NCBI GenBank assembly: GCA_021018815.1
Contig: JAITYX010000005.1
Coordinates: 8,527,501 to 8,591,500 of the forward strand
Origin: Talinum fruticosum
Taxonomy: Eukaryota; Streptophyta; Magnoliopsida; Caryophyllales; Talinaceae
Length of the DNA stretch: 64,000 nucleotides
Reading direction: 5' to 3'
Below the pieces are notes generated by a model, which was not told the origin of the DNA, made no database searches, and saw only the letters and a list, made by a program, of their open reading frames with translations. Every line of letters starts with the position of its first letter. The stretch's first letter is position 1. The position numbers were made by a program, and so were the translations under genes. Positions 48,485 to 60,540 of the stretch are shown one piece after another.

Positions 48485-49914
48485 TGAAGGTTTGCCCTTG
48501 GAGAGGTTAAGTCACCCTAGAGGGGGTGAATAGGGTGATGGAAGATTTTTGTGGATTAAGAAAGTTTTTTGCAAAGTAAAGACTTAGAAAACAATTTTAA
48601 GTCTAGATTGGACTTAGAAAGTTACAAGACACAAAAGTTACATGGGAACCCGCTCGGGTAGAAAACCACGGACAGTGCTAATGCAAACACTAAGTCAAAT
48701 CCACTATTTTGAATCCACAAAATACAAGGATTGACTCCTTACGAATTACTCCCTTAGACAATTCAATTACAAGGTTTTCCTAGACTCGTAAATTTCCTTA
48801 TCTAATCTAGTACTTCCTAACTAACATAACCTTTACGAGTTAGGGACAACCGAGCTGAGTTAACCCTTATAGTTCAGTCAAGGGACTTAACAGAGAATTG
48901 AAAATGAAAGAGTGATTCCAAGACTTTTCTCTTTACAACTCGAAAAAAAGAACTTAAGAGTGGAGTTGTAAAAGCTAGAAGATTGAGTGAGAGTAGATTC
49001 CTTTTCATTTCCAGCAATTTTCAAGTCTTGTAGGAAGGTTTCTATTTATACTCAGCAGGGCGAGTAGTAGATGAGATTAATTCGGACTTGAGAGTTTCGC
49101 TAGCCATTATAATGGATAGTATGAGCTACTTAGAAAAGGAGTTGTTGCAATGTGAACGTTGTGCTTAGGTCCTTGGCTCGAAAAGTAGTCCATCCTAGAT
49201 GTCGTGACTGAAATCTAGGGTGGAAACAATTGTTCGACTCAAACTTGAAGTTTACCGGATTTGGTAACAAACAACCCCGACACGGTGTCCGAGACTTACC
49301 CGTAAAAGGTGTTTTTCTATCTCGTTGTTGTTTAACGGTTAGAAGCCGGTTGCTTTTGCTTTTTAAAATAAGATTAAAATACTTTAATCAACCTACAAAT
49401 GCAAATCAAAGTGGTGTTCAAAGTATAAAAATACTTTGGTCCAAGATTAGGTAAGGATAATAATTAATGCGTAATAATTAAGCACTTATTTATCCTTCAC
49501 TCGAAAAAATGAAATTTTCTAAGTCTAATATTCAATAGGTTTAAATTCCATCTTGAGCCAATCCTTTAAATGATCAAGTTATTAAGATTGAAGAAGCACT
49601 ATGCATAAACTTGATCAAGTAAATAATTTCATTTAATAAACTGATTTACAAATGAGAATTAACGTAGTAATTCATTTTCAGTTAACTCATTAAGTCAATG
49701 CTCATAATAAGAAGTGTTTGTGAAATTATTTACTCATGACAATTGTCCGAGTTATGTCTAAGTGGGTCAGAATCCCAGCCAAGTGTGCTCTACTCAAGAG
49801 ATGGTTTCTAAGTAGGTCACACAATATTGAAAACTTAAAGATGAGCTTCTTAAAGACTTAGAATGACTTGAAATCAAAACCATAGAGAGATAGAGTGTTA
49901 TACATGAGTCGTCA
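48485..49914 (-). repeat. 3' LTR of the SIRE-like element (1,430 bp)
   Basis: Matches 62276-63399 from about 48790 onward. On the minus strand it starts TGACGACTCATG at 49914. Confidence 0.85.
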
Positions 49915-49930
49915 ATCTCTCCCTTTTGAT
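49915..49930 (-). other. Polypurine tract of the SIRE-like element
   Basis: Minus strand CATCAAAAGGGAGAGA adjoins the 3' LTR. The second copy has AAAAAGGGGAGA at 19859-19870. Confidence 0.75.
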
Positions 49931-50379
49931 GAAAGACATTCCATACTTAAGATAGAAGCTAAAAGTTCAAAGAGTTATGTTTTCATTGCTTAGAAATGAA
50001 TGACTATAAGATATTCTTTGTGAAGTTTCGTTGTGAGAGCATTTTGATACATGATATATCATCGAGTAAAAATATCGGAGCGTAAGATCATGAATATCTC
50101 AGAGCATAATATGAAAGTATATGAGCAATTATCGAGTAGAGATATAATATATCGGAGAAAAGGTGAAATATGAATAATGCAACTCATTTTCTTAGAAATA
50201 GAGAAATTTCATTCAAGCTCAAAAAGTATCATACAGAAAAAAAAACTTAAGAAAACTAAAGAAACTCCCTAAGCCAAACATCTATCGCTTTCTCCCCTAT
50301 GCATTTCATCAAAAGTAAAGTAGGGAGGGAATAGTAGAAAAGTACAAAGACGTTGGACATAAAAAATTTGAAATTAAGA

Positions 50380-51927
50380 GGGAGGTGCAGCAGTGTGTGT
50401 TGAGGAAGAAGAACGTGGGCATCTTCCGTGTTCGTAGCCTTGTGTAGCAGCTCGCTGGGCAAGGTGACAAGAGCAGAGGTAAGTCGGGGACTTGAAGTGC
50501 ACTCTGCGAGCGAGGTTGTACATCCTCCGGCTCTTCTTCGACCCCTCAGCCTTTTTCAGCTTGAGGTTGTTGAATAGAGGAGGGAGCCTTAGATTGGCCT
50601 CGCATCTCCAGCTTCTTCCGAGGAAGATTGTGTATGATATGAGGAGATCACCTTAGGTTCGTTCTCCCCTTGACCTTCAGCTGGGCCTGCTCCAGTACCT
50701 TCTTCTCCTTCGACCTAGAGTTAGAAGAGCTTAAGGACTCGAGGATGATGCTTCTTCAAAATGAGATTCCGAGTCCTCAACTTCTATGGATCTTCTCTCT
50801 TGGAGGCAGCAGATCTGGTCTTGTTGGCGCGTGATAACCTCTCTTAGTTCAGTGACCAAGGCTTGACTTTGATTAATTTACTTCGAGCCATGGTCCGAAA
50901 TTGAGTTAAGATAGGCATGAAAGCCTAGAAAGCTGCCATAGTTGACTTCAACACTTTGGCCGGAGCAGCGAACTGAGAAGCCCACTTTTGAAGCAAATCA
51001 AAAGAAGGGGTAGACTTGGAAGCGAAGGTCCAGCCGTGAGAAAAGGAGTCTCAAGAGCATTATGAGTCTAAGGTAGAGGAGGAAGTAACTCGAAGTGTGA
51101 ACCCAAACACCAGGTTGTATTTCCTGGTATCCTAGTCCAATGAGCTCATATTTGCCTATATAGACAACCGGCTTTAGATATTTGTGTGGATCGAAGGGAG
51201 ATCCACTTTGAATTGAGCAAAGACAGCAGATAAAAAAGCTCCAAAAGGAAGAGGGGGCTTTTTGTGATATGAGGGAACAGAGGCGATCTGTTCCAAGATG
51301 AAAGGGAAGAGGTCAACCTCATACCCTTCAAAGATATCATAGAGAACCTTAAGAACTTTGATGTTTTGGTTCTTTTTGGAGGGGTAGAAAGAGAAGATAG
51401 TTCTCATCAAGATGAAGCAAAGAAGTCTTGCTTCGAGGTTATCCGAGTCACGAGAAGTTATTTCCGGACTTAGGAGCCTCCTCGGCGTATCTGTCAAAGA
51501 AATCATCAACGATTTCATTGAAAGGGATAGGGTTGGAATTCAAGAAGAGAAACTTCATATCAAAAAGCTTGTAAAGGAGAGAGATATTGATACGAATGGT
51601 TTTGCCTTAAACAATAGATGAGATTATGTTATCTCTCGCAACCATGTTTGAGTAGAACTCGATTACGAGTTCCGGATAGATGTAATCGCAGAAATACAAA
51701 TACTTGTAAGTACCTGTGTTAAGGATGGGCTTGATCTATGAGAGTTTGGTGGTAGAGAAGAATATCTCCTCGATGAAATAGTGTTGGGCCATGATGAGTT
51801 TTTGGTCATCATAGGCAAGAGCTTTGCCCTTAGAAGGGTCCTTTTGAGTGTTTTCGGGTTGGATGGTTCCGGTTCTAGCCTTCTTTGTGGCTGAACCTCC
51901 TTTCGCGACACTTCTTCTCTTAGGCAT
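50380..51927 (-). pseudogene. ORF downstream of pol in the SIRE-like element (transposon protein, env-like position)
   Basis: ATG at 51927 opens MPKRRSVAKGGSATKKARTG, a basic N-terminus, followed by 'KGKALAYDDQKLIMAQHYF'. Frameshifts follow. The conserved middle has 'LYDIFEGYEVDLFPFIL' and 'IASVPSY' (51174-51518). The 3' part (50400-50900) is rich in Lys, Arg and Glu. The family resembles the 'putative plant transposon protein' domain found in SIRE-like and some Ty3/gypsy elements. I see no clear signal peptide or membrane segment in the readable parts, so an envelope role is not supported. The second, more broken copy is at 19870-20385 plus 26079-27046. Confidence 0.6.
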
Positions 51928-52699
51928 GTTTGAGTGAAAGTGAAAGAGAGATTAAGAGAGCGAAGAAAGTAGATGAATGAGAAAGCAAGTAGAGATTTGA
52001 CAATTTGAGTACGAGAGAAAAAAGAGCAATAGTGAGAGCAAGAAATCGTAAAGTGAATGAATGACAACAAATGGGTGCTATTTATAGAACACGGGCTTTC
52101 ATTAAACAAAAACCTTTTTGACTCAACCCTCAAAGTGACTGGTTATTAGACCATTTGGCATTTCCAATGAGTAACAACAATCTTGAAACTCGCTTTCCTC
52201 TAACAATTATATTTCGGACCGTTCATGTGACGAGAGAGAAAAAGAGATTTTCAAAAACATTCCTAAGGTTCTCCATTGATCTAAAGATGATCTCAAAATT
52301 TCGATGTCCATTTTTCTCGAAACCGAGTCTAACTCGGTGATGTGCCTGATCGACTCGGAACACACTTATAAAATTAATAACTCATAGCTCGGTTTCATTG
52401 TGATTCAACTCGATCAATTTGTCATTCACTCATAATATATAATAATCAATCAAATTCATAACAACTCATGTAATAAATCATATAATCATGCAATCATCAT
52501 GCCAAGTTCATTCCTAATAAAGCAAAACTGATCTTCACTCAAAGTTTTTGTGAAGATATTAACTAATTGAAATTTGGTAGGAAGAAACTCAAGTTCAATA
52601 TCACCTTTCTCATAATGGTCTCTCGGAAAATGATACCCGACCTCAATGTGTTTCGTTTTGAGTGTTGAACTGGATTTTTGGTGATGCTGATGGCACTTT
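51928..52699. other. Spacer between RNase H and the downstream ORF
   Basis: No coding signal recognised. The minus-strand ORF 51663-52133 is mostly a shadow of the preceding gene's N-terminus. Confidence 0.4.
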
Positions 52700-55357
52700 A
52701 ATTATCACACTTGATTGGGATAGATGTGAACGATAATCCAAGGTCCTTCAAGTGTTGCTTGATCTAGAGAATTTGAGCATAGCAAGCTCCAACTGCTATA
52801 TACTCGACTTTAGCAGTTGATAGAGCAACCGAGTTTTGTTTCTTTGAATGCCAGGAGATGAGTGATTGACCAAGAAATTGACATGCTCTTGAGCTGCTCT
52901 TTCTATCAACTTTGCATCCAGTATAGTCAGCATCCGAGTATCCAATGAGGGTCGGATTTAAGTCTTTTGAATATCGAAACCAAGTGTCCGAGTCCCTACA
53001 AGATATCATAAAATTCTCTTCACCGCAGTGAGATGTGATTCCTTTGAGTTAGCTTGAAATCTTGCACATAGATAGACACTAAACATGATATCTGGCCTAC
53101 TAGATGTAAGGTAAAATAGAGATCCAATCATACCTCTGCAGATTTTTTATCTACACTTTTACCTTCTCATTTGAGTCCAGTTTAGTACTCGTTAGTCATT
53201 GGTGTTGCTACATGCTTCACATCTTGTAGCTTGAACTTCTTCAATAACTCCTTGGTGTATTTTGATTGATGAACATAGAGGCCATCCTTTTCCTGCTTGA
53301 TTTGCAATCTAAGGAAGAAATTGAGTTCTACCATCATACTCATTTGGAACTCTTGTCTCATCAACTTAGAAAACTCTTAGCATAGAGTTTCATTAGTAGC
53401 TCCAAAGATAATATCATCAACATAAATCTGAATAATGACAAAATTATTCCCCTTGGTTTTTATGAAAAGACTTTTGTCAATGAGACCTCTCTTGAAATAA
53501 TTTTCAACCAAGAAACTACTTAGTCTTTTATACGAAGCTCTAGGAGCTTGTTTACAAAGCTTTTCGCAATTTGAAAACATGATTTGGAAATTGAGAGTTT
53601 TCAAATCCAGGGGTCGCTGAACATGAACTTCTTCTTGAATATAAACATTGAGAAATGCACACTTAACATCCATTTGATGAAGCTTAATGTTCATGCTTGA
53701 TGCACATGCTCGAGAGAATTTTGATTGCCTCAATCCTAGCAACATGTGCAAAGGTTTCCCCACAATCAATTCCCTCTTCTTGGTTATATCCTTGAGCAAC
53801 TAATATGGCTTTGTTTCTGACTACCAACCCTCCCTCATCCAGTTTGTTCTTGAAAACCCATTTGGTTCCTATAACTGGATGGTCGGAAGGTCATTTGGTT
53901 AGAGTCCAAACTTGGTTTCTTCCAAATTAAGTTAATTTGTCTTGCATGGCCTCTACCCATTCAGGTTTAAGAAAGGCTTCTAGTACATTTTTAGGTTCAA
54001 TTAATGAAATGAATGCTGAAAATGCACAAAGATTTTACAAAGAAGAACGAGTTCTTACCCCACTCGTTGATGTGAGAAATGATGTTATGAGGTGGGCGAC
54101 TAGATGCATATTTGAAAGCTTTACCTACCCTTTGATTTACCAGATTTGTTGATTGAATGGTCTGATCTTCATTTGGTTCCTCTTGTTGAAGTTCTTAATT
54201 AGCTTGACCTTCGATAGTCCGATCCGACTCTTAAACCGGCTCATTTTAAGTTGGTTCGGTTTCTTTGTTCTTGCTCATTCCGAGCTCGACCTGCTATGTC
54301 ATCTTCATCTCGATTGAGCTTCGGATCTAAGAAAGTAGATTCAATTGTCCTACCATGATTAATTTCATCAAAGACAACATGGATACTTTCTTCCACTTTG
54401 TTAGTCCTCTTGTTAAAGATTCTATAAGCTTTACTAGGAGATGAGTAACCCGGAAAAATACCTTCATCCGACCTTGCATCAAATTTGGCCGGATGTTCCT
54501 CACCATTGTTATGCACAAAGCATTTACATCCGAATGGTTTGAAGTATGAAATCTTAGGCTTCTTTTCTTTGTACAACTCATAAGGTGTCTTCTATAGAAT
54601 GGGTCCGATTAGGCATCCGTTGAGCGTGTAGTTTGCGGTGTTGATCGCCTCGGCCTAGAAATAGTAAGGCGAGGTCATTCTCAATCATCATTGTCCTTTC
54701 TATTTCTTCAAGTTTTATGTTCTTTCTCTCTACTACTCCATTCTATTGAGGAGTTCTTGGTGCTGAGAAGTTGTGGGAGATGTCATTCTTGTCACAAAAG
54801 TCGGCAAATTCTATGTAATCTAACTCTCTTTCATGGTCGGTTTGAATTCTCCTTATTTGAGTCTCAAACTCCACTTGAATTTTCCCAAGATCTTAGTGAA
54901 CTCATTGAAAGCTTCATTCTTATTCTTCAAAAACTTACCCAGGTAAATCGTGAGTAATCATCAACAATAACTAGCACATATGATTTACCTCCTAAGTTTT
55001 TGACAGAATTTCACCACACGAATCCATATGAATCAATTCAAGTACTTTAGATGTAGATACTTGTCTTGAGTGGCTTAAAAGATTATCTGACTTGCTTTCC
55101 TTTTGTGCATGCATCATAGATTTTATCTTTCTTAAATGGATAGTTAGGTCAAGCTCTAACTAATCCATCATATGCAAGTTTCTTGATAGTGTGCATGCCG
55201 ATATGGCCTAGTCTACGATGCCATGTCCATGATTTATCATTTAAAGATGCTTTTAAACATGATAAATCTTGACTAGAATCCGAAAGAGGAATGGTGTAAG
55301 TGTTACTCGACATCGGACTTGAAAGTTTTATCTCTTTGGCGATCGCATCGAAATAAA
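52700..55357 (-). pseudogene. SIRE-like pol: integrase, reverse transcriptase, RNase H
   Basis: From the right on the minus strand: the pre-integrase block WTWHRRLGHIGMHTIKKLAY (about 55170-55235); integrase core with IQTDHERELDYIEFADFC and 'NFSAPRTPQ', a stop where NGVVE should follow (about 54740-54850); 'YFKPFGCKCFVHNN' and 'GIFPGYSSPSKAYRIFN' (54241-54576). RT follows with MDVKCAFLNVYIQEEVHVQ and the catalytic IYVDDIIFGAT (53377-53799), then a 'FFLRLQIKQEKDGLYVHQSKY' region (53182-53364). RNase H (52764-53009) has GYSDADYTGCKVDRKSSS and 'SWHSKKQNSVALSTAKVEY'. Several frameshifts and stops disable it. The right edge is the CACTA-3 insertion; ignoring it with one AAA copy, the frame runs RFTQINCFISMRSPK. 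Confidence 0.9.
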
Positions 55358-55560
55358 CACTACTAGAAATTAGACTTCTAACGACGACACTTTAACGATG
55401 ACTCATACAATTGGTCGTTAAAAGTTACTAATAACGACAAAATTAATTTTTCGTTGTTTAATTTTATCAAATAACTATCATTACACAACGAATAAAATAG
55501 TGCGTCGTTTATTATTTTAATATATTGGTCGTTAATACTATTAAGACTCAAAAATTTAAT
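55358..55560. repeat. Left TIR and subterminal AACGACGA repeats of CACTA-3
   Basis: AACGACG, GTCGTTA and related words at close spacing follow the TIR. Confidence 0.85.
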
Positions 55561-55589
55561 TATTAATGTTTGCTTTTCACCAACTCTAA

Positions 55590-56040
55590 TGAAACTAACT
55601 CCCTTCCTCCCTCCCTCATCTCGTCTCGCCTCTCGGTCGAGTTCTCACTGCGGTCTCTCCCACACCTCCACTCCCACGCTCGGTTTTCCACTCCTCTCCC
55701 TTGGCCGTCGCCGTCCCCGTCCCCGTCCCGGTCTCCGTCTCCGTCTCCGTCACTGTCGCTTTCTTTTCTCTTTCGGTCGCCTAGTCGGAGGCTCGCTCGG
55801 TCGACCTCTCGCTCTCACCTGAGTCATCTCTTGCTCTCGCTCAATCGTCGGTTATTCACTCCTCTCCCCTGGCCGTCGCCGTTGTCGTCGCTCTCCCTCT
55901 TCTTCTCGTGCGGTTTCCCAATCGAGAGATTCGCTCGAGCAACCTCTCGCTCTCGCTCGCTCGGCTCTCGTCCAATCACCTTTCGCTCTCTCGCTCACTC
56001 GTCTCTCGGGCATTGCAACTTTCAATCGGACACATATAAG
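55590..56040 (+). other. TC-rich block in CACTA-3
   Basis: CT-dominated sequence with repeated CCGTCTCCGTC and CTCGCTCTCGCTC words. It resembles a 5' leader plus low-complexity sequence. The Ser/Leu-rich ORFs here (55570-56049, 55589-55822) are composition artefacts. Confidence 0.6.
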
Positions 56041-56248
56041 GTTCGTTGATCTCTCTCTATGATCTGTGTAATTTCATTCACGAATTTCTTTAATTTGCAT
56101 TGAAATTTATCAATTGATATAGGCATGTTCTCTTCCTTAATTTGCGAGAAATTCGTTCATCTCTCTATATGACAGTTTTAGGGTTACGTTTTTACTCTCC
56201 AATTTCTGTTTGCTTTACGATTTAATTTGCGAGAAATTCATGTCTTAG

Positions 56249-56337
56249 GTTCGAGGTTCTCCTAGGAAGACATTGATAAAGCCTTTGAAACTAGCTCCCG
56301 TGGTGGTAATGCCATCAAAGTCATGTTTAACTTGTAA
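56249..56337 (+). pseudogene. Captured sorbitol dehydrogenase, last-exon piece
   Basis: After an acceptor-like CTTAG the frame reads RFS, an in-frame TAG, then EDIDKAFETSSRGGNAIKVM and FNL before TAA (56335-56337). This is the conserved C-terminus of plant NAD-dependent sorbitol (L-iditol/xylitol) dehydrogenase. It lies upstream of the middle-exon pieces at 56608-57628, so exon order is scrambled or two partial copies are joined. Confidence 0.85.
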
Positions 56338-56607
56338 ATAGAAATAAAATCACGAATAAAGAACAAGTATAGAATTTAACCCTATCAGTCTGTGAACTTG
56401 TTTGTAAGAACTGCAAATGTAAAAAGTCTACCATCAATGACTTGTCTTGGGACTGGATGGTTTGAAACCTAAGGTATGCTTGCATCCGGTATGATATTAA
56501 CCAATACTTGAATTAGGGCCTGACTACTTGTTTGCCAAGTTAGCCAACCGATATAAACCCCGATGAAATTTTCATGAATGAGAATAAGATGTTCTAGGTT
56601 GATGGTA

Positions 56608-57628
56608 GGTGGTTCATCCAGCAAGTTTATGTTATAAATTGCCGGAGAACGTGAGATTGGAGGAAGGGGCGATGTGTGAACCCCTTAGTGTGGGAGTGCA
56701 TGCTTGTCGACGAGAAAATATAGACCCATCGGCCTGATGACTATGTTGGCGACTTATGCTTTTGGAGCTCCTAGAGTAATGGTTGCTGATGTTGACAAGC
56801 GGCGCTTGAACATAGCTCAAGATCTTGGTACAAGTAGCATAATCCAAGTTTCAACCAATATTGAGGTTTGTAATTATCAATACTCATGTATTGACATTCA
56901 GTATCATGAGAGATATTTCATGTCAAATAGAAATAATATACGTTCAAAAGTCGGTTGAACATATGATGACAGAGTGAGAATTCGCAAAAATAGAGACTTG
57001 AGAAAACTAATCTGTGTGCAAAAATGCAAACCTGAAGTCGAGACAACTCAATTGTGATGAAACCCAAACTAGCTTGCTCCAAGTTGAACCGAGATGAGAT
57101 TTCAATTTTCAAGTGATAAATATTGAATGAATTTTCGAAGCAAGTTGTTGGACAAATTAATAGATGACTTGAACATGACTCAAAATCTTATAATTCAATC
57201 CGAACCCAATCTGAGCTGAGTATTTTATCAACCTATTTGATCCGATTAGATATTGATTCAATTCAAGGCCACCTACAGCAGCCCCATTTGCTAAGTTTGG
57301 CTGCATTTGACCAAAATTGCTAGGAAAGAGAGAGGTCATGCTCTAGTTTCAACATAAACGCTTCCTTATTCGCTGCTAAATCATTCTCATAATCTTTCTT
57401 GAGCACTGATTTAGTAGTGGATGACAAAATTGCACAACATAGATCAAGAAGTTGTACGGATGCAAACTGCAATGGGGGTTCAAGTTGATGTGATCTTTGA
57501 TTGTGTTGGCATCAGCAAGACAATGTCCACTTGCCCTAAAAGCTGCCCGCCACGGTGGTAAAGTTTGTCCGATTAGGTTGGCATGCAGTGAGATGACAAT
57601 CCCTCTTAGTGCGGTTTCGGTGAAGTAA
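56608..57628 (+). pseudogene. Captured sorbitol dehydrogenase, middle exons
   Basis: One exon (56608-56865) reads [20 protein letters not shown] then [20 protein letters not shown]. The next dozen or so codons of the family, which carry the Rossmann GAGP glycines that bind NAD, are missing. A shifted frame continues with [20 protein letters not shown] and DVDKRRLNIAQDLG, ending at a GTTTGT donor. A second exon (57442-57628) has EVVRMQTAMGVQVDVIFDCV and, after a one-base shift, 'ALKAARHGGKVC' and SEMTIPLSAVS. The enzyme family oxidises sorbitol to fructose with NAD. This copy lacks the N-terminal zinc-binding part, the NAD loop and a continuous frame, so it cannot make an enzyme. Confidence 0.9.
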
Positions 57629-57649
57629 TTTCTACAATACATTGGATTC

Positions 57650-58880
57650 TTCGTTTGTTCGAGATAGACTTATGTTGTTGATGACAATTTCTTTGGTGTT
57701 TCTTGCTTGCGAGGGAGGTAGATATAATTGGCATTTTCCGATATAGAAACACATGGCCACTTTGCATTGATTTTACGAGGACAGGGAAGATCAATGTTAA
57801 GCCACTCATAACCCACATTATTGCTTGTTTATTGATCAACTGATTCAATTATTCCCCTCAGATTTTTATGCGGCTTTCCCCTTTGATCATTAATTGAAAT
57901 ACAAGGGTTGGAGCATGTTCATTTCAAGTGGCTGAACATTGAACCTATCCAGTAGTTTCTAGTTAAGAGGCAGCCCTAGGATGCCAAGTTTGGATTGTGT
58001 ATAATTATTTACTTTTGGTTTTTACAGTGCTAGTTTCTTGATATTCAACATTGTTAGGAGATATATTTATCCATTTAAGTGATGCTAGGATTACGAACGT
58101 TTCTTCAGGAAAGTGATGGTTCGGTTGTGCAATTTTGCGCGAGATAAGTTGAAAACAAAGAGACGAGGCTTCTTCGGAAGGACATTCAGGAAGCATTAAG
58201 TCAAAATTTGAAAGTGATAGTACTGTTAGATGCTCAAATTGATGAGGAGTTTTCGCCATCCATTCAAGGACACTTGGATTCTTTTTCTTGTCAACTCGAT
58301 TCTATTCGAGTAATCAATTCTTGAGGGGTGTTTCGACTTCGAGGCTTACTTGGATTGACATGGATATGACATGGGCAAATAATACTGAATAGTGGCTTCT
58401 TCCATGCATATCCCCATCCAGGAAATATTATGATATGCAAGGGTTCCGAGGTAAGTTGTAGTGAATCCATGATCATGCCACGAAGCCTGCCTTAAGTTTT
58501 GATCTTTCTTAAGAGTTTTGCGAGTGAAATTGGATGATAGAAAGTCCCCCGTCCTCCCTCTTCGGGGTCAATGCTTGATTACTTAGGTTGCCTTGATGTT
58601 TTCACATTTATCAAACATATGTTTCCTTTATTGCACCGGATAAGCTTAGTGTATCCTACCATATGGGTTTGTTGTTGATCATAATTTACTAGTTACTAGT
58701 GTCTGCTTTACTTGTTGTTGCTTATTGTTAGGAGGCCCACGGGACATTTGTAGTAGACATAATCGGCTTGTTGTTAGGAGGCCCACATGATATTTGTAGT
58801 AGACGTAAGAGGCCTATGGCCTAGCCATCTGCAAGAGTAGGAGCTACAATCGTAGGCCATCCGTAGCACACCTGCGACGA
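57650..58880. other. CACTA-3 interior, unrecognised
   Basis: No domain recognised on either strand. The minus-strand ORF 58005-58259 is 84 residues with no motif. The stretch could include further captured gene pieces. Confidence 0.4.
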
Positions 58881-58924
58881 CACGGCTATTTGCAGCGACC
58901 AGCAACCAGCAACTCGAGCATCGG

Positions 58925-59205
58925 CTATCTGCAGCTATTTGTACCGGTTGGCTGCTGTAGATAAGCGGCTATTTGCAGCGGATGGCTCGCTGCAGATGAA
59001 CGGCTATCTGCAGCGGATGGCTAGTGCAGCCAGCAGCGGCTGGCTGCAGATGAGCTGCTATCTGCAGCGAGATGGCTGCTGCAGACTGCAGCGAGCCAGT
59101 CATAGATCATCCGCAGATAGCCTGATTGCGAGATGAGCGAGTTATCTGCAGCGAGACTGCAGCAGCCAGCTGCAGATCATCTGCAGCAGCCATCTGCAGC
59201 TATTT
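58925..59205. repeat. CTGCAG-rich irregular repeat array in CACTA-3
   Basis: About a dozen CTGCAG palindromes within 280 bp, in irregular units of the type GGCTATCTGCAGCGGATGGC. It forms many possible hairpins. A short ORF in it (58939-59136) is repeat-driven. Confidence 0.85.
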
Positions 59206-59919
59206 TAAAGTCATCGTGTTGATCCCTTAGTATAACCCTTCCATCCCGACCTTTTCCTGTCTCCTTGTCATGGTGTTGATGCCCTTGGTATTACCCTTCC
59301 ATCCATGGACAAAATTTATTGGACCATTTTCAAACATTCATGCATCTTTCATATCTGCGATGAAGATGCACAACTTCTGCATGTATTGTAAAGCAATGCA
59401 CCGATGACGTAATTGTAGCTCCAAACATCAAGTGGTGGTTGTTTGTTTGAGTTATATATGTTTGTTTGATAAGAAGTTGAATACTTTTGTAATTTTGTAA
59501 TAGTTCTAATAATTATCTATTTTTTGCAGATTTGCACTTGTTTGGAGATGTGGACTGCTCATTCAAGTTCCAACGCTTCCTTACCTTTTATGAGTAGTTG
59601 ATGAAGATTTATACTTTCTAAATCATTTGGAGGACTATTCATTTTTTTATATAGTTTTTTGGTTAATATTGCCCTTGTACTCGGATATCAATTACTATGA
59701 AAATTTCTAGTTTCCTCGATTGTTTTTTATATTATGTGTTTTAGGATGCTTTTGGTATTAGGGTATGTTTTATATTGTGTATTCACGGACCAGTGGTATT
59801 TAAAGGAATTAATATATATCAATTCGAGTTTGTTTTTACTATATATTAGTGATCAATAGTTTATTATATTATTTTAAAGATAATTGGCAAAATTATATAT
59901 TTAGGTTATCCATAATATT

Positions 59920-60265
59920 ATTAACGATGAAAATGTTAATCGTTACAGAAATAACGATGAACCAAATTGGTTGTTAATGATCATAATTTTAATTTTTGTA
60001 TTTATGATTCTTTTACGACAAAAAATTTTGTTATTAATGATATGTAGTTCATCGTTATTTAATCAACTAATTACGACGACATCTTGTTTTATCGTTATTT
60101 TAAGTAACGATGAAAATTTTAAAGTCATCGTTAAAAGTATTAATGAGGGAAGCACTAACGACGATCGACGACCAAAATTTTTTGGTCGTTAATCACTTTT
60201 AATGACGATAAAATGTACTTTTAACGACCAATTTATTCGTCGTTAGAACCCTTTTTCTAGTAGTG
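59920..60265. repeat. Right TIR and subterminal repeats of CACTA-3
   Basis: Inverted counterpart of the left end, with AACGACGA/TCGTCGTTA and ATCGTTA words. Confidence 0.85.
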
Positions 60266-60540
60266 AAAGCAGTTTATTTGAGTGAATCTTACCTCTTCAC
60301 CTTTGTCACATAATTGAGAAATGCTCGGAAGATTGTACTTGAACCCTTTGACAAGGTTGACTGGACTGATCGAATTGTTTCTTTGACCAATCCTTCCAAT
60401 ACCAACTATCTTGCCTTTGCTATTGTCTCCAAATGTGATTTTTCCTCCTTTCATTTCTTCTAATTCCGAGAAGAGTCTTAAGTCTCCGGACATATGGCGT
60501 GAGCATCCACTGTCTAAGTACCAATGACCCTTTCATTTCT
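60266..60540 (-). pseudogene. SIRE-like protease and pre-integrase start
   Basis: The minus strand reads WYLDSGCSRHMSGD, the copia protease active site (DSG), then ITFGDNSKGKIVGIGRIG and 'LVKGFKYNLPSISQLCDKG'. The frame runs on into the integrase piece at 55357 across CACTA-3. The protease segment itself is free of stops. Confidence 0.88.

Larger units (their letters stand above)
55358..60265. mobile_element. CACTA-3, 4,908-bp CACTA element in the SIRE-like pol
   Basis: The left end is CACTACTAGAAATTAG (55358). The right end on the minus strand is CACTACTAGAAAAAGG (60265). The AAA duplication is at 55355-55357 and 60266-60268. Subterminal regions carry TAACGACGA / TCGTCGTTA words in both orientations. 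No TNPA or Tnp2 gene was recognised. The interior has pieces of a sorbitol dehydrogenase gene, a TC-rich block and a CTGCAG-rich array, so it is a gene-capturing, non-autonomous element. Confidence 0.92.
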
